Shown here piece after piece: positions 45,420 through 57,020 of a stretch of DNA of 64,000 bases. Both the position numbers and the translations under genes were made by a program. How positions within the stretch are numbered: position 1 is the stretch's first letter; each line of letters opens with the position of its first letter. The stretch comes from Miscanthus floridulus (taxonomy: Eukaryota > Streptophyta > Magnoliopsida > Poales > Poaceae): positions 11,347,707 to 11,411,706 of the forward strand of contig NC_089581.1 in assembly GCF_019320115.1 (NCBI RefSeq), read 5' to 3'. The notes beneath the pieces were generated by a model, which was given only the letters and a program-made list of their open reading frames with translations, ran no database searches and was not told where the DNA came from.

Positions 45420-48400
45420 AGCAACTAAATGCTACAAAGATCCTAGACCTCCGCCGCATCAGCCGCAGCGGAAGTCTCTGGGGCGGAGCTCGCATCAGCT
45501 GTGGGCGGGCATGGCGCATGCGGCCTCCGACCACCGCCACCGCCGATCGTAGATCCCATCGGAGCGCCACCAGTGGCGGAGGCACCAACCGCAGTCGCCG
45601 AGCGCGGGAACCGACGGAGGCCTGCCCGCAAGACCCTTCTACGCATCCTACAACATAGTCTAGAATGTTAGGGGCAAAAGCAACGAAAGCCTCCGCAGCA
45701 TCAATAAAAAAAACAGCAACAAAGACTATAAATACCTTCGCCCTCTTGTCCTCCGCCAGTTTCTGGGCAGCAGATCTCCCAAATGGAGCCCAAAAGTGCC
45801 CGATGAAATTTCTCAAGGTTTTTCGCAAACCAAGAGAGGTCTCACCGAGCTCCTCTGGACCGGGCAGCGCCCCCTCCGGAATGCTTTCGGTATGCGTACA
45901 CCCGCTATGTGCCAAAAGTTTGGCATAGTTCGCCACTCCCGCTAGCGCCCCGTAGTCCGTGCAACCGTTGATCAGATCATGGAGCTTCGCAAGGTGACGT
46001 TTTAGCCAGGAGGCGAGGGCATACACGCTGTCTTCCTCCGGAGGAGCGGAGGTTTTGCCTCCAAGCTCAGCAACAGTGGCCCGGTAGTGACCAACGGTTG
46101 CAGCAAGGACTCCTTTGACTGAGTCCAAATGCCTCATCGTTAGAGAAAGCTGCTCCCTCACCGCTGCTGCGGATTCCTTCTCAGAGGCAAGCTCTCGCCG
46201 GAGACCCTCGGTCAGCTCATTCGCTCTACGGACCTGCTCGACAGACAAAACCTCCGCCTCCTGGCCCTTGGCGAGATCGGCCCTCAAGCCATCCTTTTCT
46301 CGCTCCTTCTCTGTTAGAGACAGGCGGAGAGCCGTAAGAGAGTCCGACAGACCCCCTTTTTCACCTTCCAGGCGCTCGATTTCCGCCTTGAGCACTTCGA
46401 TCGTGGCATCACGGTCGGAGACCTCGCGGGTATAGTGCTCTTCCATAACAACACCCGTGTGATACCCCTGCGACCAGAAACAAAAACCCAAAGCGATCAG
46501 CGACGGAATCAAGAACAAGTCTAGAAGCGAGCATACACAAAAGATAATAAAAGAAGGAAAGGGGCAAAACCACCGGAGACACACCAGGCTCTGGTGTTCC
46601 AGGTGAACGCAGAGAAGCTAGAAGAAATCCATATCCCTCAGACGCTGTTTGAAGTGATCTGTTCAAAGAAGAACAAACAAACACGAAACGATGAGGTGAG
46701 AAAAGCAAATCTCACGTTAAACGCACCAACAGCCAAAGACCACCTCTGATGTCTCCAAGAACGGCAAGATAACACTCCTCCCAACCTGAGATAGAAGTGT
46801 CAGAGGAGCCTACGTAAAAAAAACAACAACAGCTTAGGTCAGAGGGCAGATCACAAACAGGCCAGATGATGATCAAAATAAAAACATTTTATACTTACTC
46901 GGACCCGGCGCCATCAGCCTCGGTTGCCCCGGACCAAACCTAGCGCCCATAGTGGCTGCTCGCTCCTCCGAGGTGAGAAGTCCAGCCATGACATCACCTG
47001 CAATGCAGCAGATGCATAGTATTGGCACTTAACTCAACACGGAAAGGAATGAACTGGGCGAAGACAATAAACACAGGGACATGCACCAAACAGACTTACT
47101 CATAAAAAGCCCAGGCAGGGCAGCTTGCCGCGCCCTCTGAGCAGAAGTCTCCGCCGTATCGTGTGGCGAAGGCCCAAAGGGCCGAACTTCCTCAGCCAGC
47201 GGCCCGGCGGGCGGAGGACTCAAAGAAGGCCGAGCCGCCGGAGCCTCCTCAGCAAGAGTGGCCTCCAGCAGCCCGACGTCGGCCGCAGGCATGGGCGAAG
47301 GCGTGACAGTGGCAGGGGATGAAGGAACACGCTGCGGGATGGCCTCCGTGTCCTCTTCAGAGCTTGAGCACAGCCAACCAAGAACGTCGGGCATAGGCTC
47401 GATGGCGCTATCTTCCGGCTGTTCGCCGATGCTTGTAGCACCATGCGAGGAGCGCACCGGGGCATCGCCGGTCTCTGGACGCCCGACACTGCTCACAGCT
47501 CCGCTCATCGGGCACACTAGAGCTACGGGAGAGCCACAATCCCCTTCGCTCGCAACTTGAGCGTCCACTAACGGGACGAAGGAGCTCTCAACATCTTCGC
47601 TGCCGGCGGAGGCAGCGCCCGCACTGCCAGCAGAAGACAAGGCTGGCGCGATCAACGGAGCTCCGCTCTTCTTCTTCTTTTTCGCAGGCGCCCGAGAGCC
47701 GACGACGCCCTTCCTCTTCTTAGACTCAGCCTCCACCGTAACATTCTTTGCATAGGCCTTCTTCTTCTTCTTCTCAATCGAGTCCAGGACCTCAGCAGGA
47801 ACCTCGTGCTCCCGGTAGACGATCCCGACCTCCTCAAAAACTCGATTGAGCCGCGGCATGGTGCCTGCCACGGCCATCCGAGATGTGTACTCATGCTCGG
47901 AAATCTTGCCAACCAACCCTATGGTTGCCTCCTCAACTTCGGAGACAAAACCGTCCTCCATCACCCCCTCCCCCAAGGACCGATAGAAGCGGGGGAACGG
48001 AATCCCGGCCTCCGGCCCAAAAACGGGAACCTTGACCTGTTCCAGCTGAAAGGCTGGGTTGTTTTTTGCCCAAGGGCCAGTAGTTGGAGGCCATGATCTC
48101 CTCCACCAGATCGCGGCCACCAGAGTAGCGGCACGCTGCCGCAAAAGCCTGATCACAAGCCTCCCTCATCGGAGATACCTCCTCCGGTGGATCCATGCAC
48201 GTGTGTGGCGCCATCTCCTCCATCCGAGAAGTCAATGGATACTCCGAGAGCTCCTCGCCATCCTCAGTTGTGCTGCGGACCCCATAGGTCTTCACGTAGA
48301 ACCATTGCTCGAGCCAGCCATGGTCCCAGTTGCCCTTCTGGCAAAAAGAGATCTCTAGGCGGTCCACGCCTTGGTTCCTCTTAGACCTGAAAGTGCAACT

Positions 48401-48925
48401 ACCGTACTGGTAGGTCACCTCCACCTCCTTGCCATCTCGCACCTCCTTCTTCTTCTTCGGCTGCTTCTGCAGTTCATAGTATGTGCAAAAGGTGTCCACA
48501 TCTGGCTCGGCACCGTAAGAGACGCACGCCTAGCAAAATTTGCTAAGCGTCAGGAAAGCAGTGGGAGTCAGATGATGGAGCTAGACATTGAAGGTCTCCA
48601 GCACCCGGCGAAGGAAGGAAATGTAAGGAAGGCGGAGGCCGCACGTGAAGAAGTCCCAAAAGACCACCGCATACCCTTCCTCCGGTTCTGGAGCAGTCTG
48701 ACCCCAGCAGAGGGATTTTTACCCTGGAAGAAGGAAAACATGACTCCTTCAACATCTCCGCGATTGCCTCCTCAGTAATAGAGGAGGGGCCGAAAGTCCC
48801 AAGACTTTATCGCCATGTCTCCAGAGTCCATGGCGATCAGGTCTCCGATGGACGCGGAGACACTCCCCAAATCCTCCTCCACTAGTTTTTCAAACTCCAA
48901 CGCAGAGGCAGAGGCAAGCATGCAC
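45420..48925 (-). pseudogene. Spliced antisense gene of the Tat element (gypsy-type transposon domain protein)
   Basis: Minus-strand coding sequence starts about 48923 (MLASASALEFEKL..). A domain like PF04195 ('putative gypsy type transposon') follows (FTCGLRLPYISFLRRVLE, 48650-48595; LHHLTPTAFLTLSKFC, about 48575-48525), then YVKTYGVRSTTEDGE, a Lys-rich segment and an acidic Ala/Pro/Ser-rich region to 47100. Splice signals are clear: the exon ends at GTAAGT (47099-47094), a 99-bp exon lies at 46997-46899 (AG before it, GTAAGT after), and a long coiled-coil exon (about 46470-45450) has regular Leu/Glu/Arg heptads. In-frame stops near 48569 and 48530 and frameshifts near 48775 and 48688 break it. 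Comparable antisense genes are known in Grande-type elements. Their role is not established. Confidence 0.7.
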
Positions 48926-49185
48926 TCCTCAAAGCGCGCACCCTAGCCAATGGCCCTAACGCTGAGAAGGTGGCGGTAAGGTCTGTAGAAGGGGGCCAGC
49001 GAGTTGGGCGGAGGCGGAAAGGAAAGCCACCACGACAGCAACCTAAGCGCGAGACGCAAGCAGAGAGACGGAACGCGCGAGGGCAGCGAAAGGCGAAAGA
49101 GAAGAGAACAGAGAGTGATTTCTCGAATGCAGTGAAAGCAAATGAGCGATGCGGGGGCAGGGGGGACCCCGCCACCAATAGCACC

Positions 49186-49193
49186 CTTATATA
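49186..49193 (-). promoter_or_regulatory. TATA box for the antisense gene of element 2
   Basis: Minus-strand TATATAAG lies about 265 bp upstream of the first codon of the antisense gene and inside the element, just before the 3' LTR. It suggests the antisense gene has its own promoter rather than using an LTR. Confidence 0.55.
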
Positions 49194-49542
49194 GGCAGCG
49201 GGCAAGCGGTCTGGCTCCCGCCACAAAACGGTCACCTCCAGAAGAATCGCTCGCCGCACAACGGTCGCCTCCGAAAAAGTCGCAAGATGCACAACGGCTA
49301 TATTTGCAGCCAAACGGCTACTTTGACAAGACCAACGGCCGCGCCAGAGCGGGCCAGGGGGAACCGGTAGAGATCGGTCGGAGACATGACCAACGGCCGT
49401 GCCAGAGCGGGTCAGGGGGGAACCGGCGAAGATCGGTCGGAGACATGACTATGCACAGTCTCTGCCCCCACGGACATCCTTGCTTAGGGCGTTTTGAGCT
49501 CACGGCGTGCTCAGGTGGACCGCGGTCTCAAAAGGGGGGAAC

Positions 49543-50333
49543 TGTTGTAACATGGCCACCGCGAGCGGCGAAGACCTGCGCTGTTAGCAGGTTACGAAGG
49601 CATCTCCGACCTGTTACCAAAATGGTTAGATCGGGCTTGCAGGTAGCGGGCGAAGGCCCTGACGCGGTCTCCGCCCAGCCTTCTTGTAGGCGTCTCCGGC
49701 CGACGGGGCGGAGGCCGCTCCGCCAGGAGACTAATAAAATGCCAACATTGTTTCGGGTATGTGCAGGTAACCAGACGAGGGCGCTCGTGGACTGCGCGGG
49801 TGCTCCATCATGGTCTCCGCCCGTCAAGGCGGAGACCCAGGTAGGAGATCGGTGATCCTGGGATGCCGGAGGTCTATGGCTTTGGCACTCCTAGAGGCGG
49901 AGGCCCAAAGGCTCATTGTCGGATCCTGAGGCCGGACAGAGCGGAAACCCACGACGGAGGCCTTAAAGCCCATCGCCGAGTCTTGAGGCCCAATGGGCCA
50001 GTTGATCATGCAGGCCCAGTACCAGATGGAGGCATGGCAAGATTACCCCCGAGACAGAAGGCGAGTAGAGGAATATTCCAAGAATGTATTGTAGCAGTTG
50101 AGGGATACTACTGTAAACTCTGTGAATGTGGTAGTTGAGCCCTATAAATAGGGGCCACTTGTAACAGTAAAGGGTTGGTTGGTGGATGAATTAATGAAAC
50201 CATAGCTTTCCATGCCATTCCCTTACCAGTCTCCCCCCTGTCGCCTCCTCTACCAAACCTCCACCCAAGGGCGACGTCCGACGGGCGGAGGTCCCGGTCT
50301 CTCCCACGTTGATTGAAACCGCAAGTTTCAACA
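49543..50333 (+). repeat. 3' LTR of Gypsy element 2
   Basis: 791 bp, matching the 5' LTR over its whole length, with TATAAATA at 50143-50150. It ends TTTCAACA followed by the CCCAC duplication. Confidence 0.96.
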
Positions 50334-50338
50334 CCCAC

Positions 50339-50658
50339 ACGGAGATCCACAAGTGCGTCCCCATCACAAAGTAGGGCAAGACATAGATGGGGTTATAGTA
50401 GTCCTTCCCGAGCTTGTCTTCCAGCTCCTCGTCGTCTAGGTCCTCGACCGGCGCGTCCGGAAGTGGGTCGGCGTGCCAGCCACCGTAGGGGAGGCATCGG
50501 AGGGCCTCGAAGTAACAGGCTGATGAGCTGTCGCGTCGACGTCGTAGGAGCCTTGTCAGCAACACATTGCCATTGCCTTCAGGCGGAGAAGAAGAAGACG
50601 CCGTCCACGACAGCACCGCTCTTGGGCCAAGACGAGGTGCACGTGAATGGCTGAGCAC
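50339..50658 (-). pseudogene. DUF1618-type protein gene, 5' fragment
   Basis: The minus strand codes for CYFEALRCLPYGGWHADPLP, an acidic stretch and YVLPYFVMGTHLWISVW, ending at the Gypsy target duplication. These match the middle of grass DUF1618 proteins (FEAL..W..DPLPPPP.. then ..G..IWIS). The frame continues into the fragment at 36785 once the element is removed. The upstream start of the gene is unclear. Confidence 0.7.
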
Positions 50659-50659
50659 C

Positions 50660-50947
50660 GATGGCCAGGAGAGGCGTGTCCGAGTAGTATTTGTGTCGTC
50701 CAGAGGGGATAGGAGATCGAGGAATTAACATAATTGTAAACTCGCTTCTAAGCACTTCCTGTTTTAAGTGAGATTCATCCGAACTATCCTATCTCCCTTG
50801 CTTGTTGCCCGATCCCTGCTCTACCCTAGATCCTGCTTACAAGCCTGTCCATCATGACCACCGTGTCGTTTCCCACGGCGAGCATGACGGGCATGCGCTT
50901 GACGCTGCATAGCCACGGGCCTGGCGCAGCGGCAAGCGTGACGTATG
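50660..50947. other. Sequence between the DUF1618 fragment and the Copia element
   Basis: No coding content recognised. It probably contains the upstream part of the DUF1618 gene, cut off by the Copia insertion at 50948. Confidence 0.4.
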
Positions 50948-51439
50948 TGTTAGATAGATCTCTAACCTAACTGGACCCAATGGCCCATTTGGGCCTTTGA
51001 TTCGTGCCCTGATCGGGGACGTCTAGCCCACCATGGCTGGAGGGCCCTCTATCACCCTGCGCTATAAAAAGAGGTGGGGCCGGTGGCTCTTATCACGAGG
51101 TTGACCTAAGCTGAGCTCCCCACCAACATCTAAACCCTAATCCGATTAGAGAGGGGCACAGCCAGTGACGGGAAGCCACCAGTCGCGCCGCCTGCTCCAT
51201 CGACGACAACGTCTTCATCGCCCTCTTCACCGACTGTCGCTGCCCGTGCGTAGACATCACCAACGAACCTGATGGCGTCCGCTGAAACCCTCCTCCTCTG
51301 TGGTGTTAGGTTCAACACCCTCTCCCTTTCCATCTCTGTCTCTAGTTCTACATGCATTAGGGAAGTACTACGTCTTTTATCCCGAATAGAGTCAATCTAT
51401 GGCTAGATCTATGATCCCTTTGATCCTACAGTTATAACA
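50948..51439 (+). repeat. 5' LTR of the Copia element
   Basis: 492 bp, beginning TGTTAGATAG and ending TTATAACA, with inverted TGTTA/TAACA ends. It contains CTATAAAAAG (about 51062), the likely promoter. Confidence 0.88.
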
Positions 51440-51440
51440 A

Positions 51441-51452
51441 TGGTATCAGAGC
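51441..51452 (+). other. Primer-binding site of the Copia element
   Basis: TGGTATCAGAGC is complementary to the 3' end of plant initiator tRNA-Met, the standard primer of plant Copia elements. It starts 2 bp after the LTR. Confidence 0.93.
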
Positions 51453-52671
51453 CTTGTTTAGGTATAGATCTAGCTTATCAGTTTAGATCCGTTCGGATCT
51501 GAGAAAAGAACAGAGGGTTTGGTTGAACCCTAACCCTAACTGGGTTAAGGAAAAGAGGGTTCGGATAAACCCTAATCCTAACTGGGTTAAAGAAAGAAGG
51601 AGGAGGGCTCGGTTTCATCTAAACCGAACCCTAAAATCCAAAATCAATTCGGGAAAAAGAAACAGTAAAACCCTAACCCTAACTTCGATCCCCATCCCAA
51701 ATCGGTTCAATCCGAGAACCAAAAGAGAACCAAATCTGAAGGAAGAAGGGGAAAGGGAGGCCTACCTCGCCGCTACGCAGCGCTGCTGTCACCCCGTGTG
51801 TGGGAAAAGACGCCGAGCTGGGTCGCTACTTGCCGGCTCTGGCCAAAGGGGCGCCACAGCCAGGCCGCTCGACGGTGGCACGCTCACCCGCTGGGGAGCG
51901 CGCATGCCGGCGAGGGGGCCGGCGACGGCGCCATAGCTCCACCATTTCGCCTTGCTCGGACTCGCTCGGTTGCCGCTATGGTGCGCTGAGGAGAGAAGAG
52001 AGAGCGGGGATGAGAGAGAGAGAGCACAGAGATGAATGGCCGCTAGGTTCGAGGACGCGGCCGGGGGGGCAGTTCGATGCAAGACGGACGGCTCAGATCG
52101 AACGGACCGCATCACGGCCCAGACGGGTGAGCACGCCGTGGAGCTTTGCTAGCCCAGGCCCACATTGCGGCCTAGTGTGGCATCTCGCGCGCACGGAGGC
52201 GATGGGCCGAGCCGGCTTTTGCCGGTTTTGGCCAAAATAGTAAAGAATGAGCCCGTTTCGCATTTTTCTTTTTCCAGAAAATTGAAAAATGGAAATTGGC
52301 TCAAAAGAAAATAGAAAAGTATTTTTCCCTGTGGGTAAAATTCAAGAAAATGAGTTCATTATTCCGCTACGTATTTAAAGATGTTATTTTGTTATTAAAT
52401 TTCGAACCAACGAAAGAATTTAATTTTGAAAATGGTATGTTTTAATTGATCATAATATTGTTATTATTCTGACCAACGTTGATTAATGCCAATATTATGA
52501 TGTTTTGTCATGCATGAATTCTATTTCTGCCCAACGGCGATGTAGAATTAGTGTAGAGAATAATTGTATGTTTTAATTTTGACTAACGTTGAAACAAAGG
52601 CATGCAATTGTTATTGTTATAATTTATGTTCTCACTCTATTTGAATTGTGTTTTCAGGCGGATACAACTTG
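51453..52671 (+). other. Long leader of the Copia element
   Basis: About 1.2 kb before gag, GC-rich from 51750 to 52230 and AT-rich after. The end TTGTGTTTTCAGGCGGATAC (about 52645) resembles a 3' splice site just before the gag ATG, so part of it may be an intron. I see no protein gene in it. Confidence 0.45.
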
Positions 52672-55537
52672 ATGAGTTGTATCAAAGAGATCCCCACTCT
52701 CGAAGGTGATAACTACATTGAGTGAAAGAAAAAGATCGACCTGGCCTTCATCTTGACTGAGGTGGACTGGGTAGTCACCACACCGTGTCCCACAGAGCCT
52801 GTGGCACCAGTGAGGGAGACAAACAAGGCTGATGCCGCTTGGGCAACTAGAGGGAGGGATTTTGCGTCCCAAAGAATGTCCTATGACATTGAGCATAGGA
52901 AGTGGGTCACTACCAACAAGAAGTGTTTGGCTATGATAAAGAACACGATTGAGCCTGCAATTATGGGCTCAGTCCCAGAGTGTGACACCGTCACTGAGTA
53001 CCTCGAAAGAATAAAGAGTCAGTTCACTGGCTCTTCAAAGACATATGCTTCCCAGCTGATAAAGCAGCTGGTGACAGAGAGGTACTCAGGTAATGGTGGC
53101 ATAAGAGAGCACATACTAAGGATGAGCAATTTGGCATCCAAGCTAAAACCAATGGATCTGGCTCTCAAGGATGAGTTCCTTATCCATCTGATTTTTGCTT
53201 CCTTGCCAAAAGAGTTTGATACTTTTGTTGTCAACTACAACATTCAGCCTGAGAAATGGGACATGGAGAGGCTCATGGCTATGTGTGTGCAAGAAGAGGA
53301 GAGAATGAAAGCTACCAATGGTGGCTCTATCAATTATTTGAAAGACAACAAGAAAAAGAATGCTAATGCTAACTTCTCCTCAATGTCAAAGGAAAAAGGT
53401 CCCATGCTGCAACAGCCTCAGCAGAATAAGTTCACTGTAGAGAAAGATCAATGTCTCTACTGCAAGAAGACGAGACATTATAAGAAAGATTGTCCCGATT
53501 ATTTAAAAATGATCATGGCAAAGAAAGGTGAGAACATTATTACGTTCATAAATGAATCCCTGTATGTACAGTATTCGAAATCTACTTGGTGGATTGACTC
53601 AGGTGCAACTGTTCATGCTGCTAATTCTTTACAGGGATTCTGTTCGACGAGGACTACGCAAAGAAGCGAAAGACACGTTAAAGTCGCAAATGGAGTCCGA
53701 GCAGAAGTTGAAGCCGTTGGTGATCTTTCTCTAGAGCTTGCTGATTATTTTAAGCTTATACTTAGATATGTTCTTTATGTTCCCTCATTACAGATAAACT
53801 TAATTAGTGTTTCATGCTTGGACAATGATGGATATGATTGCCATTTTAGAAATGGCAAATGTAAGATAACATTTAATAATGCATATGTTGGTCTTGCTAT
53901 CTTACAAAATGACCTTTATTTGTTATCACTACGTGATAATGTGAATATTGTATGCGATGATGGGAACGTTGCGTGCGACAATGTGAATGTATCCTCGTCT
54001 GCGGATGTAAACAAAAAACGTAAGAGAGCTCATGATGCGTTGTTGAAATTATGGTACTGTCGTTTAGGCCATATTTCGAGGGGGAGAATAGAAAGACTAG
54101 TTAAGAATGATTTTCTTCCTCTATTAGAGCTCTTAGATTTAGAACAATGCAGAGAATGCATTAAAGGAAAGTATGTACAGAAAATTAAGAAAGATGTCAA
54201 ACGAAGCGCAGGAATTCTACAGATTATTCACACAGACATCTGTGGTTCATTTTTTGTAAAGAGTGTGGATGGTTATGATTCATTCATAACATTCATAGAT
54301 GATTACTCCTGTTATGGCTACATTTATCCAATCAAAGAAAGAACTGAAGCATTGGATAAATTTAAGATATTTAAGGCAGAAGTTGAAAACCAACACGATT
54401 TAAAGATCAAGATAGTCAGGTCCGACCATGGGGGGAGTACTACGGTCGGCATACCTCATATGGCCAAGTTCCTGGACCTTTTGCAAGGTTCTTACAGGAG
54501 AATGGCATAGTAGCCTAGTATTCTACACCGGGCGAACCTCGACAAAATGGAGTAGCTGAAAGACGCAATCGTACACTGATGGATATGATGCGTAGTATGA
54601 TAAGTTACTCCATCTTACCGTTGAGCCTATGGATGGAGGCATTAAAAACAACCATTCATATTCTCAATAGAGTAATAAGTAAGTCAGTGCCCAAAACACC
54701 GTATGAGTTGTGGACAGGAAGAGTACCCTCACTAAATCACTTGTGTGTGGGGGGGAGTCCTGCTGAGGCTAAAGTATTTAACCCAAACATTGGGAAGCTA
54801 GATCCCAAAATAGTGAGTTGCCATTTCATTGGCTACCCAGAAAAGTCAAAAGGTTTTTGTTTCTACTGTCCAGATAGACATACAAAGTTTGTGAAAACGA
54901 GACACGCTGTCTTCCTAGAGGATGAAATGATGAGGGAGAGCATGGTAGCTCGAGAAATTGACCTTGAAGAGAAGCGGGTGTATACGCCCACTCCGATGAT
55001 TCATGAGCCATTTTTCTCACTACCTGCTGTCGCTACACCGACAGTACAAGATACTGTGGTGCCAATACCTGTTGTTATTCCGCCTGTGGCAACAATAAAT
55101 GATGATGAGGAACCTATTCTTCAGGATCCTATAGATCCAATTGCCACACATGAGGGGGAGCAACAACAGCCTCAAACAGAAGATGTGCCAAATATGGAGG
55201 CCCCTAGAAGGTTTGAAAGAGTTAGAAAATCAGCTATTCATGCTGATTATGAAGTGTACAGCACCAAGGAATTTCAAATGGAGGATGATCCCACCTCATT
55301 TGAAGAAGCCATGAGAAGTGATCATTCATCAAAGTGGCTTAAGGCCATGGAAGATGAAATGAAATCTATAAATGCCAATAAAGTTTGGGATTTGGAGATA
55401 ATTCCTAAAGGAGCCAAAACAGTAGGTTGTAAATGGGTCTATAAAACAAAGCTTGACACTCAAGAGAATATAGAGAGATATAAAGCACGACTTATAGCAA
55501 AAAGCTTTACGCAAAGAGAAGGAATTGATTACAATGT
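52672..55537 (+). pseudogene. gag-pol of the Copia element, truncated and frameshifted
   Basis: The start is the ATG at 52672; an in-frame TGA follows at 52723. Gag of the UBN2/retrotran type runs to about 53450 (with FTGSSKTYASQLIKQL), then a CCHC knuckle CLYCKKTRHYKKDC (about 53452). The protease motif WWIDSGATVHAA is at about 53587. The gag-pre-integrase part LWYCRLGHIS is at about 54049, and the integrase core shows IIHTDICG and IDDYSCYGY. A one-base change in the G-run at about 54430 shifts the frame, and a stop follows near 54512. Coding resumes with NGVAERRNRTL (54548). RT begins WLKAMEDEMKSI (about 55333) and is cut off in its first third by Gypsy element 3. It cannot give a working polyprotein. 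Confidence 0.92.
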
Positions 55538-56962
55538 GTCGGGTACCTTAGAACGGGGTACCCCAAGCAAACATCAAATGGGTCGCTAAAATCCCATCTA
55601 AAAAATAAAGCTAGAAGGTAAGCCGTGGGCCCCTCACCTGCCATGACCGAGCCCACTGGGTCCTCCTCCACCTCACCTCGAGCCTCGAGCAGGAGGTCTC
55701 GGCATCCTGGAACAAACTCCGCCTCGCGCGAGGCTCCCTAGGGAAGGCCTCGGCAGGGAGCGCCGTCTCCGTCTCGCCCGAGGCTCTCCAGGGAAGGCCT
55801 CGGCAGGGGGTACATTCTCTGTATCGTGCGAGGTGTCTCGCGCGAGGCCTCGGCAAGGAGCCCGATCTCCATCTCGCGCGAGGCCTCAGTCTCCGTGTCG
55901 CTCGAGGCCAGGTCGCCCACAGCCCGTCACCCCTGCCTCGACCGACCCTCCAGACAACGCGTCATGTCCCATTAATGCTTCAACCACTCCCGCAACCTCA
56001 GCCGGACGACGGCTCAATGCCACAGAATGGCTGACGCGACTTGAGGTCGCATCAGCGCCATACCGGCCGGGACAAGGCACGGCGGGGATTACCGGCCACT
56101 GTGTCCTAACGCTGTGTCCACGATCTGCGCCATACCGGCTAGGACAGGGTACGGCGGGGATTACCGACCACTGTGTCCTAACGCTGTGTCCACGATCAGC
56201 GCCATACCGGCTAGGACAGGGTACGGCGGGGATTACCGGCCACTGTGTCCTAACGCTATAGCCATGATCAGCCACCCAATCGAGGCCTCGGCACTGTACA
56301 CCAAGGTCTCGGCTATCTTGGGGTTCATGCCTACCGAGACCCCTCCACCACGGTGCAGCCTCGACACAGACCAAGTCTCGGCCTCGCGCACAGTCCGTCC
56401 ACAGTGGCTTGCACATTCACCGCCGCACCCACTCCGAGGCAGTCCTGGGGCTCCCACGACGCACAGGATCTAATGGGACGGCCACGCCGCCCCAGTGCTC
56501 CAAGGACGGACCACTCCGATGACTATGCCGCCACAGGAACAGGCTACAGGGCCCGGACACGCCGCCTCTGTTCACACGACGCTGTATAGTTAGCTCATGT
56601 ACCGTCCTAGTCCTCCCTTCATGCTATAAAAGGAGAGGACTTGGGCTGTTTTACGGGGGGAGAAGAACACCCGGTAACACACACACACGCACATCCCTGC
56701 CGCCTGAGAGCAACGTCTCAAGCGGCCCGCACGACACCTTGCTGAGACCTGGGACCAGCTCCCTCTCTCCTTTAGCTTGTAACCCCCTACTACGAGCACC
56801 CTAGTGCAAGGAATACAAGATCGATCTCTCAGACTGGACGTAGGGCCTCGATTGCTTGAACCAGTATAAACCTTGTGTCTCTTTGCATCACCATCCAGAA
56901 TCGGGAGCACGTAGAACAAATTCACTAGTTGGTTGAGGACCCCCCGGTCCAAAACACCGACA
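55538..56962 (+). repeat. 5' LTR of Gypsy element 3
   Basis: 1,425 bp with perfect 6-bp inverted ends TGTCGG/CCGACA. The promoter is CTATAAAAGG at 56624-56633. The LTR holds many CTCGCGCGAGGC-type repeats (55715-55915) and a 72-bp triplication (56051-56266). Confidence 0.92.
56051..56266. repeat. Three tandem 72-bp units inside the element 3 LTR
   Basis: Units at 56051-56122, 56123-56194 and 56195-56266 each begin ATC(A/T)GCGCCATACCGGC and contain GGCGGGGATTACCG and CACTGTGTCCTAACGC. Units 2 and 3 are more similar to each other than to unit 1. They lie upstream of the LTR TATA box, where enhancer repeats often occur. Confidence 0.9.
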
Positions 56963-57020
56963 GTTGGTGCGCCAGGTAGGGGGCGCTGTGTGTCGGTTTT
57001 GTCATCCCAGCAGGTTCCGG

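Larger units (their letters stand above)
36786..50333 (+). mobile_element. Complete Tat-lineage Gypsy LTR retrotransposon, element 2
   Basis: 13,548 bp bounded by LTRs of 794 and 791 bp and flanked by CCCAC on both sides (36781-36785 and 50334-50338). Inside are a primer-binding region (from 37580), gag-pol (37617-43334) with dual RNase H, a roughly 6-kb 3' region holding a 69-bp tandem repeat (43678-44080) and a spliced antisense gene (about 45420-48925), and a purine-rich tract (49529-49542) next to the 3' LTR. This architecture, including the antisense gene and repeats, matches what is known of Grande-type Tat elements of grasses. The LTRs differ at roughly 40 positions by eye, about 5%. 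It is nested in a DUF1618 gene. Confidence 0.96.
50948..55537 (+). mobile_element. Copia LTR retrotransposon, 5' part (interrupted by Gypsy element 3)
   Basis: A 492-bp LTR (50948-51439) is followed by the Copia-typical primer-binding site TGGTATCAGAGC (51441-51452, initiator tRNA-Met), a long leader and gag-pol in the Copia order: gag, protease, integrase, RT. The element stops abruptly in RT at 55537, where the LTR of Gypsy element 3 begins. The rest of RT, RNase H and the 3' LTR should lie beyond the right edge. The 5 bp before the LTR are GTATG (50943-50947). Confidence 0.93.

Noticed and set aside
48371..49855. Plus-strand frames in the 3' region and LTR of element 2
   Set aside because: They run opposite the antisense gene or through LTR sequence and show no domain content.
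51525..51690. CCCTAACCCTAAC runs resembling telomere repeats
   Set aside because: Only two units each, embedded in the Copia leader's repeated AACCCTAA(C/T)CCTAACTGGG text; no array.
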